From Candidatus Sigynarchaeota archaeon (GTDB lineage: Archaea > Asgardarchaeota > Lokiarchaeia > Sigynarchaeales > Sigynarchaeaceae), in the NCBI GenBank assembly GCA_030587525.1, contig JAUQYW010000397.1:1-12232 (forward strand): DNA of 12,232 bases, in the 5' to 3' direction. Below the pieces are notes generated by a model. That model was not told the DNA's origin. It did not search any database and saw only the letters and a program-made list of their open reading frames with translations. Within the stretch, counting starts at the first letter, position 1. The number at the start of each line of letters is the position of its first letter. Positions 5,267 through 12,232 of this stretch are shown in pieces. Both the position numbers and the translations under genes were made by a program.

Positions 5267-7912
5267 TCATTTCGTTCCTTGCACGAGAACGATGATCTTA
5301 TTTGCCGATTCCAGGTCTTCTTTTAAGCCAGTCTCCTCGAACAGTTTTGCAGCACGTTCGAGGAATGCGAGGGCTTTCTTGTTGTCGTTCTTTTTTTGCC
5401 ATAACAGACCGATAGACAAGAGCTCGGATGCCATGTCTGCCTTGTTCTGCAACTTTCCGTCGATGGTAAGGGCATCCGTGTAAACCTTTATGGCTTGGTC
5501 GTCGTCGCCTTTTGCCTTGAGAATAGCGCCTATGTTGTTTAGGATGGAAGCTTTGATTGGCAGGTTTTCGAGCAGATCCGCGATCTTCAATGCGTCGTTG
5601 TATTTCTGCAGCGCTTTATTGCGAAAGCCCATTGAATCATAGATCAAGCCAAGATTATTCAATCTTTTTACCTTGGCATCGAAGTCGCCAATCTTGTCCG
5701 CGATGGAAAGAGCTTCTTCCAGATTCTTCAAGGCTTCATCGTGATTACCTTTTGCTTCGTTGATAAGGCCTATGTTGCTGAGGCATTTTGCCTTGACAGG
5801 CAAATCGTTTATTTGGTTCGCGATGGGAAGGGCATCCGAGAAGTGTTTGAGAGCCGCGTCCTTGTCACCTTTTGAAAGGTAGATCTTGCCCATTCCCGTC
5901 AACGCCGTGACCTTTTCTTGCAACGCGTCGATCGGCGCTGCGTATGTTAGAGTGTCCTGGTAATGCTTCAACGCCAAATCGTAGTCCTTCTTGCCGTCGT
6001 AAAACATCCCGAGGTAATTTGAGAAGATTGCCAGGGCTGCGATGTTGTCCTTGGCCTGGGCGATATCGAGGCCTTTCTGGGCGCACCGGAGCATGGCATC
6101 GTGCTGGCCGAGATCGTTGTACACGCTCGTGGCGAGAGCATACTTGTACACGTCCTCCACGGGTTTCACGAACCCGCCAAGCCATGAACTGAATTCTGGC
6201 CGCGGTGGCGGTTTCATTCCTGCTAGCTTCGCGGTGGTTGTATCGTTAATGAGGCGCGACCACATGCCACCTTCCACCAGCTCTTGCACGCTCGCTTTCA
6301 CGAGATGCACGGGAAACTTGGCAGCTGCCTTGAGCTCGTCAACGATTGCATTGCTTTTTGATGGATCGTCGCGATCGTGCATGATCCAGATCAATGACTT
6401 GATACCGTCGCAGAGCTTGATGAATGGTCCGACGGGGAAATCGATGATATCGGCAAATCCCATAATCACGAGATTCCTGCCGCTGGTCATTTTCTGCAAT
6501 GCCGATATCTTGCATGGCTCGATATCGATGCCGGCCTTCTTGTCCTGGGATTTATCTTTCATTCCCGAGCCGGGAAAAAGCGAATCCGGGCATTTCTCGC
6601 CCGTGATGACGTTCTGCATGGAACCGCGAAGCTTGACCAGGATATATTTCGATTTCAAGGCTTCAAGGCTCGTAAATCCTTCGAAGTCGGCTTTCGTGAC
6701 GATGATCTTGGATGCTTCCTTGGCTACTTTTCCCAGTAGCAAGATCATAGCGCGCTCGATCATGCTATCGAGATTCGTCGTGATCACGACATGTCCCGCC
6801 TTCGCTGCACGGGCAAGAAACACGTGCACTAAATTCGGCACGGTCGGGAGCTCGAAATATTCCATGAACTTCAAGCTCGCATCGAACAAGCCCTTGAATT
6901 GCTCAATGATCATGGACAAATTCATGCTCGCCGGAGCGAGCAACACGTCGACTTCCTCTTTCGGTGCGCAATATTCCAGTAAAGTCCTCGCGATGTCCTT
7001 GATGGGCGGTATACTGCAAGGCGGGTACATGGACACGCCGCTACCGGCCAGAAACGCGTATGGCTCGTCTGCAGGGAACACGTCTCCCACTCCTTGCAAG
7101 AATTTCCTTTTCGCGATTGCTTCGAGGCGCCACTTGAGCTCGATCGCGTCAGGATTGAGATCCACGACGCGCTTGAAGGCCTCGATGGCATCATCAATCA
7201 TTTCCTTTAACTCGTTGATAATCGCGATGCCATACCAGGCAAGCGAGAATCCCGAAAGCTTGTCCGTGGCTTTCTGGTAAAATGCCAGGGCGACCTCGTG
7301 TTTCTGGTTGGCTTCCTGGGCCATGCCGAGGATGGCCATGGTCTCCGGATCGCCCGGTCGCGACTTGAGTACGATGTTGTAGGAATCCGCGTAGCCATCC
7401 GGTGGCAAGATCTTGATCGCCTTGTCACGTGCTTCGATCCACGCTTTCACGTCATTCTTGTGGTCGAAACAAATGGCGAGATTTGCCCAAGCCTCGTGGT
7501 CGATGCCCTTGAGCTCGATGGCTTTTTTCAACGCCGTGATGGCACCATCAAGGTTCCCGGCAACGCGCATGGCAACGCCGAGGTTGATCCAGCCGATGTT
7601 ATAATCGGGTTGCAGTTCTGTTGTCTTCTTGCACGCAGCGACTGCCTTCTCGTTATCTTCCTTGATGCTCGCGTACCAGCCAAGGTTTGCCCAGGCCTTG
7701 AAGAAGTCCGGCTTCACGGCCACGGCTTTCTCACATGCCTCGATCGCATCGTCAAACTTTGCTTTATTTCCGAGGGCAAGAGCAAGGTTGTACCATACCA
7801 GATATTGTTGCGGATCCGCTTCCGTGATCTTTTGAAACACCGCGATCGCATCGTCCCATTTTCTTTCCTCCAGAGCATCCATGCCACGCAGCAGCTCTTC
7901 TGGGATATCCAC
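5267..7912 (-). CDS. Large TPR - SIR2-like - TPR protein
   Basis: The 881 residues divide into three parts. Residues 1-270 carry about seven 34-residue TPRs (for example YNLALALGNKAKFDDAIEAC and AWANLGWYASIKEDNEKA). Residues about 280-560 form a SIR2-like NAD-binding domain: FLAGSGVS (287-294) matches the GAGxS loop, TTNLD (378-382) the T-x-N-x-D motif, KLRGS (427-431) the usual KLHGS, and a later MGFADIID (484-491). His is replaced by Arg429 (codon CGC), so NAD hydrolysis or deacetylation may be lost or altered. Residues about 585-865 hold seven TPRs with an exact 40-residue period, as in LGN/TPR_12 sensor scaffolds. SIR2-like domains with repeats are common in NAD-depleting antiviral effectors. 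The start is GTG 7912 with AGGTGA 10 bases before it. It is cytoplasmic, with no membrane helix. It follows two zinc-ribbon genes and the DNA methyltransferase on the same strand. Confidence 0.85.
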   Translation of the reverse strand: MDIPEELLRGMDALEERKWDDAIAVFQKITEADPQQYLVWYNLALALGNKAKFDDAIEACEKAVAVKPDFFKAWANLGWYASIKEDNEKAVAACKKTTELQPDYNIGWINLGVAMRVAGNLDGAITALKKAIELKGIDHEAWANLAICFDHKNDVKAWIEARDKAIKILPPDGYADSYNIVLKSRPGDPETMAILGMAQEANQKHEVALAFYQKATDKLSGFSLAWYGIAIINELKEMIDDAIEAFKRVVDLNPDAIELKWRLEAIAKRKFLQGVGDVFPADEPYAFLAGSGVSMYPPCSIPPIKDIARTLLEYCAPKEEVDVLLAPASMNLSMIIEQFKGLFDASLKFMEYFELPTVPNLVHVFLARAAKAGHVVITTNLDSMIERAMILLLGKVAKEASKIIVTKADFEGFTSLEALKSKYILVKLRGSMQNVITGEKCPDSLFPGSGMKDKSQDKKAGIDIEPCKISALQKMTSGRNLVIMGFADIIDFPVGPFIKLCDGIKSLIWIMHDRDDPSKSNAIVDELKAAAKFPVHLVKASVQELVEGGMWSRLINDTTTAKLAGMKPPPRPEFSSWLGGFVKPVEDVYKYALATSVYNDLGQHDAMLRCAQKGLDIAQAKDNIAALAIFSNYLGMFYDGKKDYDLALKHYQDTLTYAAPIDALQEKVTALTGMGKIYLSKGDKDAALKHFSDALPIANQINDLPVKAKCLSNIGLINEAKGNHDEALKNLEEALSIADKIGDFDAKVKRLNNLGLIYDSMGFRNKALQKYNDALKIADLLENLPIKASILNNIGAILKAKGDDDQAIKVYTDALTIDGKLQNKADMASELLSIGLLWQKKNDNKKALAFLERAAKLFEETGLKEDLESANKIIVLVQGTK

Positions 7913-7934
7913 GGAATCGATTCACCTGGCAAGA

Positions 7935-7942
7935 TTATATAT
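7935..7942 (-). promoter_or_regulatory. TATA-like box before the TPR-SIR2 gene
   Basis: On the minus strand ATATATAA is centred about 26 bases before the GTG at 7912. Transcription would then begin almost at the start codon, giving a leaderless message. Yet an AGGTGA also lies at about 7923-7928, usable only by readthrough from upstream. The gene may be served both by its own promoter and by the upstream cluster (122-base gap). Confidence 0.35.
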
Positions 7943-8034
7943 GGCACGCGCGAACACTCACGCTTGCGCATTCTTCGCATCGTGCGAAAATAAAATTACC
8001 GATAGCGTGAAAAAAGGAGAAGTTGCATGGAAAC

Positions 8035-8511
8035 CTATTTTTTACCGATTTTATTGCCACACTTGCTGCAAATGAGAGATCCCAAGGGAACGGGATTTCC
8101 GCACGTCGGGCAGTAGCTGGCCACTTCTTTCGTGGTGATTTCCAGCAATTTGCTCCCGATGAGGTGGAAGTACGCGCCATCGACGTGGCGCTCGCCTGGT
8201 TCATTGCAACGCGTGCATTTCACGTCGATCTTGTATTCACTTTTCGGATGCCCTTCGAAATGGATCGTCCGGAGGGTTGCTTGGCCACACGTCGTGCACA
8301 AGAACATGCGATCGAAGATGAACGGGGCCCATTGCGTTACAGCGTCCTTACCTTGTGGCAAGGTGAACTCGTAAGTCTTCTTACACACGGGACATTTTCC
8401 CACGACTTTCACGGTGGGTTCCCTCTTGTTATCGTGCAGGTGCAGTGGAATCAAATAGCCCCCGCATTTCTTGTTGCCGCACGCGAATTTCTTCGTCCAG
8501 TACTCGCTCAT
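8035..8511 (-). CDS. Zinc-ribbon protein, 12 cysteines (shorter paralogue)
   Basis: The 158 residues contain six cysteine pairs: C11/C16, C40/C43, C72/C75, C99/C102, C134/C137 and C148/C151, enough for three zinc sites. The first two pairs frame a strand-rich ribbon (ACGNKKCGGYLIP...GKCPVCKK). The middle part reads FLCTTCGQATLRT...VKCTRC, then HVDGAYFHLIG, then a C-terminal double ribbon (SYCPTCGNP...ICSKCGNK). It aligns along its first 125 residues with the larger neighbour at 8533-9327 and starts 21 bases after that gene's stop, so the two are a tandem duplication in one operon. No enzyme domain is seen. Such ribbons bind nucleic acid or protein partners, but the actual role is unknown. ATG 8511 has a weak AAGG upstream. 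Confidence 0.8.
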   Translation of the reverse strand: MSEYWTKKFACGNKKCGGYLIPLHLHDNKREPTVKVVGKCPVCKKTYEFTLPQGKDAVTQWAPFIFDRMFLCTTCGQATLRTIHFEGHPKSEYKIDVKCTRCNEPGERHVDGAYFHLIGSKLLEITTKEVASYCPTCGNPVPLGSLICSKCGNKIGKK

Positions 8512-8532
8512 GCTCGATGCCTTGTGGATGGT

Positions 8533-9327
8533 TTATTTTCTTAGTGTTCCGCCGATTCGAGTGCTCGTGGGACCAGGTTTTTTTCCTATTCTAACCGGAT
8601 CTCCACATAAGTTGCAAAACACAGCTTGAACTGGCAGAGGGTTCCCGCATTTGTTACAGAACAATTCTTGGCCGCATTCATTGCAGAATTTTGCTTTCGG
8701 AGTAAGATTTGCTCCACAATTGGGACACGTGCCTACGACATCCTTGGAGATCTGAATCGGTTTCTTGGTAAAATCTCCCTTCTCAGCACTGGAGCCACAT
8801 TTCATACAGAACGAAGCTTTTGCAGAAAGCAAGGAACCGCATTTTCCACAAAATAGGTCGCGGCCACAGTTGGGACATTTCTTCGCCGATTCATCGGTGA
8901 CCTTCGTGTTGCACGTCGGGCACGTGATGATCGTCCGCTCGGCCGACGGTAACTTGTTTTCCACGAGGAAATAAACGCCACCATCGACGGCGCGATCGTC
9001 CTCCTTCTTGCACTCGACACACTCGACCTTGATCTTGTAATCGGACCGTGGATTGCCTAAAACTTTCTCGGTCTTGAGCGTCGATTGACCACACTCAGTG
9101 CATTTGAAAGTTTGTTCTTCTAAAACGGGTTGCCACTTGTCGACCTCGGATTTATTGAGGGACAGCGAAAACTGGAACACTTTTTTGCATTCTGGACATT
9201 TTCCGAATACCTTTACCTCGCCATCCTTTTTATTTTCCCGGATTTGCACAGGAATTAAGGTTCCGCTGCAGCCTTTCTTGCCACACGCGAATTTCTGGGT
9301 TTTATAATAGCTAGTGTCAAACGCCAT
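8533..9327 (-). CDS. Zinc-ribbon protein, 24 cysteines (longer paralogue)
   Basis: The 264 residues hold twelve cysteine pairs: C15/C20, C44/C47, C76/C79, C103/C106, C136/C139, C151/C154, C160/C163, C174/C177, C201/C204, C215/C218, C224/C227 and C238/C241, predicting six zinc sites. Residues 1-125 match the shorter paralogue almost segment for segment (FACGKKGCSGTLIPV; KCPECKKVF; KCTECGQSTL; DGGVYFLVENKL). The C-terminal half adds two DZR-type double ribbons (CPNCGRDLFCGKCG and CPNCGANLTPKAKFCNECG), followed by a basic tail. A structural or adaptor protein is likely; no catalytic motif is visible. ATG 9327 is preceded by an A-rich leader, not a Shine-Dalgarno, and by a 123-base gap from the methyltransferase, so it may have its own promoter. 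Confidence 0.8.
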   Translation of the reverse strand: MAFDTSYYKTQKFACGKKGCSGTLIPVQIRENKKDGEVKVFGKCPECKKVFQFSLSLNKSEVDKWQPVLEEQTFKCTECGQSTLKTEKVLGNPRSDYKIKVECVECKKEDDRAVDGGVYFLVENKLPSAERTIITCPTCNTKVTDESAKKCPNCGRDLFCGKCGSLLSAKASFCMKCGSSAEKGDFTKKPIQISKDVVGTCPNCGANLTPKAKFCNECGQELFCNKCGNPLPVQAVFCNLCGDPVRIGKKPGPTSTRIGGTLRK

Positions 9328-9339
9328 ACTATATCGCCG

Positions 9340-9369
9340 TTTTTTTTTGTATTTTGTTTTTTTTAATCT
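9340..9369 (-). promoter_or_regulatory. A-tract promoter region of the zinc-ribbon genes
   Basis: On the minus strand GATTAAAAAAAAC followed by a second run of nine A lies 12-42 bases before ATG 9327. The first run could act as a TATA-like element with a start near 9338. The gap also holds the inverted words CTTGATC (9367) and GATCAAG (9421), a possible operator, but unproven. Confidence 0.3.
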
Positions 9370-9450
9370 TGATCAGATAATAGCGCATCAAGGATTAAAA
9401 TCCATCAAGCCGGGGTAGATGATCAAGGTATCATCACGAGCCACGAGTTT

Positions 9451-10842
9451 TCAGAGCAATTTCGTGATCACCGAGATGCCGTCGTGCAAGTGCTTGTCCC
9501 GGTTGATATCTTCGATGGTGTATCGATTGATCGTGATCCCGCGATCCTTCTTTATTTGAGCAAGGAATGGCTCGATGGTTGCATCGAAATCCAAGGCCAC
9601 GCAAGCGCCGATCTTTGCCCGGTCGTCTTTCCTCGACTCCAGCACACGCTCGATGCTCTGCAGATCCACGGGTACCAACGGCGCGTCTTGCTTGACGAGG
9701 ACCGGCACGAGCGAATGGCGGCACACGGCATCGATGCCCAGGCTCGCTAGCTCGTGCTTCTGCGTGGCGTTCATCTTCCAGCATACCCAGTTCACGAACT
9801 CGAACCTGGGCACAGCCTTGAAGTCCAGAGCAGTCCGCGGATGGCCAATAATCTTGTCGGTCGGATACCCTAACCGCGAGGCCGCGAGCCGGCATCCCGT
9901 TGGCGAGATGTCGATGCCAACGAACTGCCTGCCCGTTGCCTTTGCTGCCACGAGGGTCGTGCCTGAACCGGAAAACGCGTCGAGCACGATGTCGCCCAGG
10001 CTAGACGAAACACTGATGACGCGTTCCATAAATTTCTGTGGCTTTTGCGTGGGATAAAACAATCGCTCGGATGAAGTAGACGTGATGAGCTTGATGTCCG
10101 TCCATAGCGACGTGAGCTTGATTCCCTTGCTCTCATCGAGATAAGTCTTGTATCGCGGCTCGCCGCTTCCTGTCCAGTAAATGAGCCTCGGGTTTTTCTT
10201 CAATCGTTCGTCGATGGTTTCTTGGGTCCACTTGAGGGCTTTCTCCTTCTTTATCGTGTACTTGTGGCCCCCGAAATCGAACATTTTGCCTTCCTGGTTT
10301 CCTTTCACGACCAACGGTTGGCTGCGGAATTTCCGGCCGGTCTTAGGCTCCACGATGTTGAACACGGACTCGTCCATGGGGATGTACTGGACGTTAAACG
10401 TGTATTCCGGGCCCTTGGCATAATAAAGCACGTGATCGACGATGCTGCCATAATTGCGATCCGTGTTCTTGCTTGGCGAGTGTCGTTTCCAGACGATATC
10501 GTTGAGGAAATTATCGCCACCGAAAACCTCATCGCACATGACCTTGAGATGGAACACGGCCGATACGTCGCAATGCAAGTATAACGTGCCATTGGGCTTT
10601 AGTACCCGGTGGATCTCTTGCACCCGCGCCCGCATAAACTCGATGTAATTTGAGATTTCGCCGTTCCACGTGTCGTGGAAGCCCCTGATCTCCGAAGTAC
10701 CCTTGGCGAGATCCACGTGGTTCCTACGTGAGAAAAACGGCGGATCGATGTAGCACAAATCGATGGCATCTTGGGGAAAGGATTTCAGCACTTCGAGGTT
10801 GTCCCCGCAATAAATTGTGTTCGGCACGAAGGGCAATATCAT
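9451..10842 (-). CDS. Beta-class DNA N4/N6 methyltransferase with extra C-terminal domain
   Basis: The 463-residue protein is a site-specific DNA methyltransferase. DPPF (33-36, motif IV, catalytic) precedes FSGSGTT (290-296, motif I, S-adenosylmethionine binding), the motif order of the beta class (N6_N4_Mtase). LKPNGTLYLH (81-90) and YPTQKP (263-268) are further family signatures, and the long stretch between is the expected target-recognition region. It transfers a methyl group to adenine-N6 or cytosine-N4; the target site is unknown. Residues about 345-463 are extra: FEFVNWVCWKM, GIDAV, VLVKQ and INRYTIEDIN recall PD-(D/E)XK restriction domains fused to such enzymes, with Leu382 where Glu or Gln is usual. 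The start is ATG 10842, but GAGGGGG abuts it, so the TTG six bases downstream is possible. The gene begins 8 bases after the DUF4926-like stop. Confidence 0.88.
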   Translation of the reverse strand: MILPFVPNTIYCGDNLEVLKSFPQDAIDLCYIDPPFFSRRNHVDLAKGTSEIRGFHDTWNGEISNYIEFMRARVQEIHRVLKPNGTLYLHCDVSAVFHLKVMCDEVFGGDNFLNDIVWKRHSPSKNTDRNYGSIVDHVLYYAKGPEYTFNVQYIPMDESVFNIVEPKTGRKFRSQPLVVKGNQEGKMFDFGGHKYTIKKEKALKWTQETIDERLKKNPRLIYWTGSGEPRYKTYLDESKGIKLTSLWTDIKLITSTSSERLFYPTQKPQKFMERVISVSSSLGDIVLDAFSGSGTTLVAAKATGRQFVGIDISPTGCRLAASRLGYPTDKIIGHPRTALDFKAVPRFEFVNWVCWKMNATQKHELASLGIDAVCRHSLVPVLVKQDAPLVPVDLQSIERVLESRKDDRAKIGACVALDFDATIEPFLAQIKKDRGITINRYTIEDINRDKHLHDGISVITKLL

Positions 10843-10850
10843 CCCCCTCG

Positions 10851-11084
10851 TTAAAGCAACTTGAATTGGGCTTCGACAAGCTGGACCGACGTGCCGATCT
10901 TATCGAAGAATACTTCGAAATCATTTTCTTTGAGATCCTTGTCATAGGTGTCATAGCACACTAGAATTTTGCCAAGATCCCCTTTTACTAGGCCGTAAAC
11001 CGGCAATTCGATGAGGAGCTCGATTTTATCACCTTCATGGCAAAGTCGTGAAGGTCGGGTGGGCGATTTCGCTTTCTTTCCCAT
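10851..11084 (-). CDS. Small DUF4926-like protein
   Basis: From ATG 11084 this is 77 residues; a TTG start at 11111 would add nine more. After a basic start (GKKAKSPTRPSR) comes a small beta-barrel-like pattern: EGDKIELLIELPVYGLVKGD, then GKILVCYDTYD, then FEVFFDKIGTSVQLVEAQF. This fits DUF4926, in which 'DxVxLxxDLPExGLxKGDxGTIV' is followed by a 'xVEFxDxxG' strand. The function of the family is unknown. The stop lies 8 bases from the methyltransferase start, so the two are very likely translated together. It could be a small regulator or partner of the methyltransferase. No strong ribosome site is seen at either start. Confidence 0.65.
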   Translation of the reverse strand: MGKKAKSPTRPSRLCHEGDKIELLIELPVYGLVKGDLGKILVCYDTYDKDLKENDFEVFFDKIGTSVQLVEAQFKLL

Positions 11085-11141
11085 TGCCAGTTCACGATTA
11101 GATCTTACCAAGTCTAACTTTAAAAATGAATCCAGCCCACG

Positions 11142-11155
11142 ATATTATTAAAAAA
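11142..11155 (+). promoter_or_regulatory. TATA-like element in the divergent gap
   Basis: ATATTATTAAAAAA lies about 85 bases before the URO-D-like gene. On the other strand TTTTTAAA at about 11117-11125 lies 35 bases before the DUF4926 ATG. The 143-base gap thus has plausible promoters in both directions. Confidence 0.3.
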
Positions 11156-11233
11156 GCACGAGATAAGGTTCAATCATTCCTGAAAAATCGCGCGTGGCGA
11201 CAAAATTCGCAAGCCGCGCCAGCGTGAATGCAT

Positions 11234-12232
11234 ATGGATGCTCCGACACGCGTATTGACTACGATGAATCACGAAGAACCGGACAAGGTCCCGTATTTCG
11301 AAAGCACCTTCACGAACGATGCCATTGCAATGCATTTCAATATACATCCGGGTAAGCTTGGGCCGCTGCTCAATATCGCCCAGATCTTGCCATTCCGGCA
11401 CAAGATAATGTCCAAGGCATTATCGAGCAAGAAACTCATTGCGGGCACGGTGTTCGGCATCGCCAAGTTTTACAAGGCAGCGGGCATCGATATCATGCCG
11501 ACGATCTCCGCGCTCTTTCCCCGGAAACTCGTGAAGGGTGGCTTCATCGACGAATTTGGTCGTCACATGCATTTCGAACATTACAAGGACGGGACGGAAA
11601 TCCTCGGGTACATCGGCGGTACCTTCAAAACGTTCGAGGATTACGAGAGCTGGGAGCAGCCTGACCCGAACGAGAGCATCCGTATCAACATGTTTCTTGC
11701 CGGTCTCGACGCGCAGAATAAGCTCGACAACAAGATCTTCGCCATCGGCGGTGTTACGGGTATGATGGAGGTTACCTGGCAAGGATTTGGCATCGAGACT
11801 TTCTCCCGTTTGCTCGTGAAGCGAAAGCAAATCAAGACCGTGTTTGACAACTGCGGCAAGTTCACGCTCGAGGTGATCAAGAACCTTGCCGAACACGGAG
11901 CAAAACTCATCTTGATCTTCGATGACATGGGTTTCAAGAACGGGTTGTTTATGAACAAGAGAAACTATCAAGAATTCACGCTGCCCTGGCTCAAGCAAAT
12001 TTGCGCTGCCGCTCACGACCGGGGTTGCAAGATCTTGCTGCATTCTTGCGGTGATGTCTTGAACCTCATCGATGATTTCGTGAACGAATGCAAGATCGAT
12101 GCGCTCAACCCGATCGAGCCCACGACCGCGAACCCGGAGTACAACATCTTCGCGCTCAAGAAAAAATACGGCGACAAGCTCACGCTTGTCGGGAATATCT
12201 CGCCAATGATGCTCGCCACGGGGGAGATCCAG
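11234..12232 (+). CDS. URO-D/corrinoid methyltransferase-like protein (3' end missing)
   Basis: The frame is open to the window edge: 333 codons seen. The N-terminus (RVLTTMNHEEPDKVPYFES) is the typical opening of the uroporphyrinogen decarboxylase superfamily. Later come FDDMGFKNGLF (229-239), LHSCGD (269-274), DALNPIEP (289-296) and LVGNIS (318-323). The H-x-C-G at 270-273 is the zinc ligand motif of MtaA/MtbA/CmuA-type methyltransferases that move methyl groups between corrinoid proteins and thiols, whereas true HemE lacks it. A methyltransferase role is therefore favoured over haem synthesis. No corrinoid protein or activator gene is in view. ATG 11234 is six bases after GTGA; the in-frame ATG 11228 directly follows a TGA and is the alternative start. 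Confidence 0.85.
   Translation, partial: MDAPTRVLTTMNHEEPDKVPYFESTFTNDAIAMHFNIHPGKLGPLLNIAQILPFRHKIMSKALSSKKLIAGTVFGIAKFYKAAGIDIMPTISALFPRKLVKGGFIDEFGRHMHFEHYKDGTEILGYIGGTFKTFEDYESWEQPDPNESIRINMFLAGLDAQNKLDNKIFAIGGVTGMMEVTWQGFGIETFSRLLVKRKQIKTVFDNCGKFTLEVIKNLAEHGAKLILIFDDMGFKNGLFMNKRNYQEFTLPWLKQICAAAHDRGCKILLHSCGDVLNLIDDFVNECKIDALNPIEPTTANPEYNIFALKKKYGDKLTLVGNISPMMLATGEIQ

Noticed and set aside
6042..7280. Plus-strand frame of 412 residues opposite the TPR-SIR2 gene
   Set aside because: It is antisense to repeated TPR codons and a recognisable SIR2 domain and has no ribosome site or family signature.
8026..8115. Plus-strand 29-codon ORF with a near-perfect Shine-Dalgarno (AAGGAG, 7-base spacing)
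   Set aside because: It runs antisense through the C-terminus of the zinc-ribbon gene and its peptide has no distinctive feature. The good ribosome site is probably coincidence.
1..12232. CRISPR array
   Set aside because: No regularly spaced identical repeats of 24-40 bases occur; the periodic patterns seen come from TPR, WD40 and zinc-ribbon coding repeats.

Overview
The window looks archaeal. Several genes have TATA-like boxes 25-40 bases before their start codons, some starts are GTG or TTG, Shine-Dalgarno sites are mixed in strength, and repeat-scaffold and zinc-ribbon proteins are common. The rich TPR/WD40 content beside URO-D-like and GH4 proteins would suit an Asgard or related uncultured archaeon. 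That is an inference; no phylogenetic marker gene is present.

Left part (1-3518): a minus-strand gene is cut by the window edge (1-81). Divergent from it is a family 4 glycoside hydrolase (323-1705), followed by an ion-transporter-superfamily permease (1916-3334) whose first membrane helix lies in frame but upstream of any standard start codon. Just beyond is a minus-strand C-terminal remnant of a glycosidase-like protein (3360-3518).

Middle (3519-5249): a gene-poor, repeat-containing stretch with a GC-rich island leads into a plus-strand seven-bladed WD40 gene (4080-5075). That gene ends in a cluster of alternative hairpins. Directly behind the hairpins lies what looks like the N-terminal remnant (5112-5249, minus) of the same glycosidase-like gene. 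The simplest reading is that one minus-strand gene, once cotranscribed behind the TPR-SIR2 gene, lost its middle and now flanks an acquired segment carrying the WD40 gene.

Right part (5267-11084, minus strand): in transcription order these are a small DUF4926-like protein, a beta-class DNA methyltransferase with an extra C-terminal domain resembling a degenerate PD-(D/E)XK nuclease, two tandem paralogous zinc-ribbon proteins (24 and 12 cysteines), and an 881-residue TPR - SIR2-like - TPR protein. The SIR2-like core keeps its nucleotide-binding signatures but has Arg where His is expected. Methyltransferase, nuclease-like domain, zinc-ribbon proteins and a SIR2-like sensor/effector together resemble a defence locus, but this is inference from context. 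A divergent plus-strand URO-D/corrinoid-methyltransferase-like gene (11234 onward) runs off the right edge.
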